DNA from: Deltaproteobacteria bacterium
GTDB taxonomy: Bacteria > Myxococcota > Myxococcia > Myxococcales > 40CM-4-68-19
Assembly: GCA_005879095.1 (NCBI GenBank)
Contig: VBLM01000413.1
Span: 1 to 7,053, forward strand
DNA length: 7,053 nucleotides
Direction: 5' to 3'
Below the pieces are notes generated by a model. It did no database searches. It was not told where the DNA came from and saw only the letters and a list, made by a program, of their open reading frames with translations. The first letter of the stretch is position 1. Each line of letters begins with the position of its first letter. A program made the translations under genes and the position numbers. This document shows positions 5,823 to 7,053 of the stretch, piece by piece.

Positions 5823-7053
5823 ATGCACCGACTGATCCGCTCTGCTCTCTCGCTCGCCGCCATCGCCGCGTTGACGGCCTGTAGCCACGGCAACAGCCCG
5901 CAGGACGCCGGCCCCACCGTCTGCAGCACGCTCGCCGAATGCGGCGGAAACCAGGTCTGCCTCAACTCGGCGTGCGTCAACATCTGCCACGCGACCTCCG
6001 AGTGCCAGACCAGCGCCACGCCCACCAACGTCTGCGAAGAGGGCGTCTGCCTCGCGCCGGCCTGCGGCAACGACGCGCAGTGCGGCAGCGGGCAGGTCTG
6101 CCTCAACGGCAAGTGCGCGCAGAAGCCGGTGGCGAGCCAGGTGGCCTCGTGCGACGTGACGCCGAATCCAGGCACCGTGCGCGCCGGGTCGACCCTCCAG
6201 ATGACCGCGCTGGCCAAGGATTCCGACGGCGCTCCGCTCCACTTCAGTGGCACGGCCTGGGCAACCAGCAGTGGCTCCATTGCCGCCGACGGCACGCTCA
6301 CCGCGCCAAACACATCAGGCGACATTACCGTCACCGCGACGGCCGGGACGAAGACCTGCACCAGCACCATCCACGTCTACGGCGCGGCCATCGGCCTGCG
6401 CGTGACCGCGATCAACATGCACACCAAGGAGCCGATCAAAGGCGCGAAGGTGATGGTCTGCGACCATACCGGCGTCTGCGCGGCGGCGGTCGCGACCGCT
6501 GACGACGGCACCTTCAGCACCACCAGCTTCGACGCGGCCTCGCACGACGTGCACGTCTTCGCGCCCGGCTACAACTACACGTCGTTCGTCCAGACCACAG
6601 CTACCGACCTGCTCGTGCCGCTGCAGCCGTTCATCGCCACCAACTCGCGCAGCGGCTTTACCAGCCACCTGTGCGTCTCGAAATCGGACGACCCCGCCTG
6701 CCCCAGCCCGCAGGGCGAGTTCGCGCCGCTGCAGGACCAGGGCGAGGCGGTGCACATGGCGTTCTTCGGGTCGGCCGTGCCCAACAGCCTCCTCGACCTG
6801 TCGGTGAGCACCCTGGTCGGCCCGATGCACACCGTCCACCTCTCGCTGCCGGGGACCACGACGGCCAAGGACCTCGATCTGCCGTACGGCCTGGTCCTCG
6901 GCATCGCCACCAACTTCTTCGGCACCAATGACCCGCACGTCTTCGCCGATGGCGGCATCCGCTCGCTGTGGGGAATCGGCGGGAATATCAACCTGTCCAA
7001 GGTAGTCGGCGTCCTGACCCCCCTCCTGGACCCCAATGCCACCATCGACGTCG
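5823..7053 (+). CDS. Cys-rich surface lipoprotein with Ig-like and carboxypeptidase-regulatory-like regions (3' end outside window)
   Basis: The frame is open from ATG 5823 to the window edge, giving 410 residues without a stop. AAGGGG at 5809-5814, 8 nt upstream, supports this start. The N-terminus MHRLIRSALSLAAIAALTAC is a lipoprotein signal with lipobox LTAC, so Cys20 would be lipidated. Residues about 34-98 hold a Cys-rich array in which CGGNQVCLNSAC (40-51) and CGSGQVCLNGKC (87-98) are clear repeats, with a more divergent unit between them; this EGF-like style is common in myxobacterial surface lipoproteins. Residues about 112-186 resemble a bacterial Ig-like fold (TPNPGTVRAGSTLQMTA, then ITVTATAG). 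Residues about 190-256 resemble a carboxypeptidase regulatory-like domain (VTAINMHTKEPIKGAKVMV, DDGTFSTT, APGYNYTSF). The remainder to 410 is unassigned and beta-rich. The likely location is the outer surface or periplasm; the ligand is unknown. The end is missing only because the window stops. Confidence 0.85.
   Translation, partial: MHRLIRSALSLAAIAALTACSHGNSPQDAGPTVCSTLAECGGNQVCLNSACVNICHATSECQTSATPTNVCEEGVCLAPACGNDAQCGSGQVCLNGKCAQKPVASQVASCDVTPNPGTVRAGSTLQMTALAKDSDGAPLHFSGTAWATSSGSIAADGTLTAPNTSGDITVTATAGTKTCTSTIHVYGAAIGLRVTAINMHTKEPIKGAKVMVCDHTGVCAAAVATADDGTFSTTSFDAASHDVHVFAPGYNYTSFVQTTATDLLVPLQPFIATNSRSGFTSHLCVSKSDDPACPSPQGEFAPLQDQGEAVHMAFFGSAVPNSLLDLSVSTLVGPMHTVHLSLPGTTTAKDLDLPYGLVLGIATNFFGTNDPHVFADGGIRSLWGIGGNINLSKVVGVLTPLLDPNATIDV

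Overview
The window is about 7 kb of very GC-rich, densely coding bacterial DNA with strong third-position G/C bias. Base composition, the secreted Cys-rich lipoprotein style and the small Cys-containing protein fit a myxobacterium-like (Myxococcota, formerly Deltaproteobacteria) genome, possibly a metagenome-derived contig. This assignment is inference from style and not from a marker gene. I see no tRNA, rRNA, CRISPR array or insertion sequence, and no phage gene.

Layout. (1) 3-614, plus strand: the C-terminal part of an ABC1/AarF/UbiB-type atypical kinase whose 5' end lies outside the window. It carries an unusual in-frame second copy of its HADPHPGN...DFG core. (2) 611-1789, plus: ribonuclease D with a DEDDy exonuclease domain and two HRDC-type domains, translationally coupled to gene 1. 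(3) 1786-3879, minus: a secreted Slt70-like lytic transglycosylase, convergent with rnd; the two genes share a palindromic CTAG as both stop codons. (4) 3880-4005: a divergent promoter region. (5) 4006-4251, plus: an 81-residue protein with four cysteines in a zinc-ribbon-like spacing, preceded by a perfect AGGAGG ribosome binding site. (6) 4257-5687, minus: a secreted CAP/SCP (YkwD-like) protein with one complete CAP domain and, by my reading, two degenerate CAP-like modules around it. (7) 5688-5822: a divergent intergenic region with a GGAAAA hexanucleotide tandem repeat and an 8-bp inverted repeat. (8) 5823 to the end, plus: the N-terminal 410 residues of a lipoprotein with Cys-rich repeats, an Ig-like region and a carboxypeptidase-regulatory-like region.

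Genes 3, 6 and 8 are all exported, so the right-hand two thirds is mainly cell-envelope functions: peptidoglycan cleavage, a CAP protein and a surface lipoprotein. The left-hand pair is a kinase-like protein and an RNA 3'-end processing enzyme. Nothing shows that the genes form one pathway; each plus/minus switch breaks the operon. I did not find a convincing new multigene system. The most unusual signals are the duplicated kinase core, the modular CAP protein and the hexamer tract at its 5' end.
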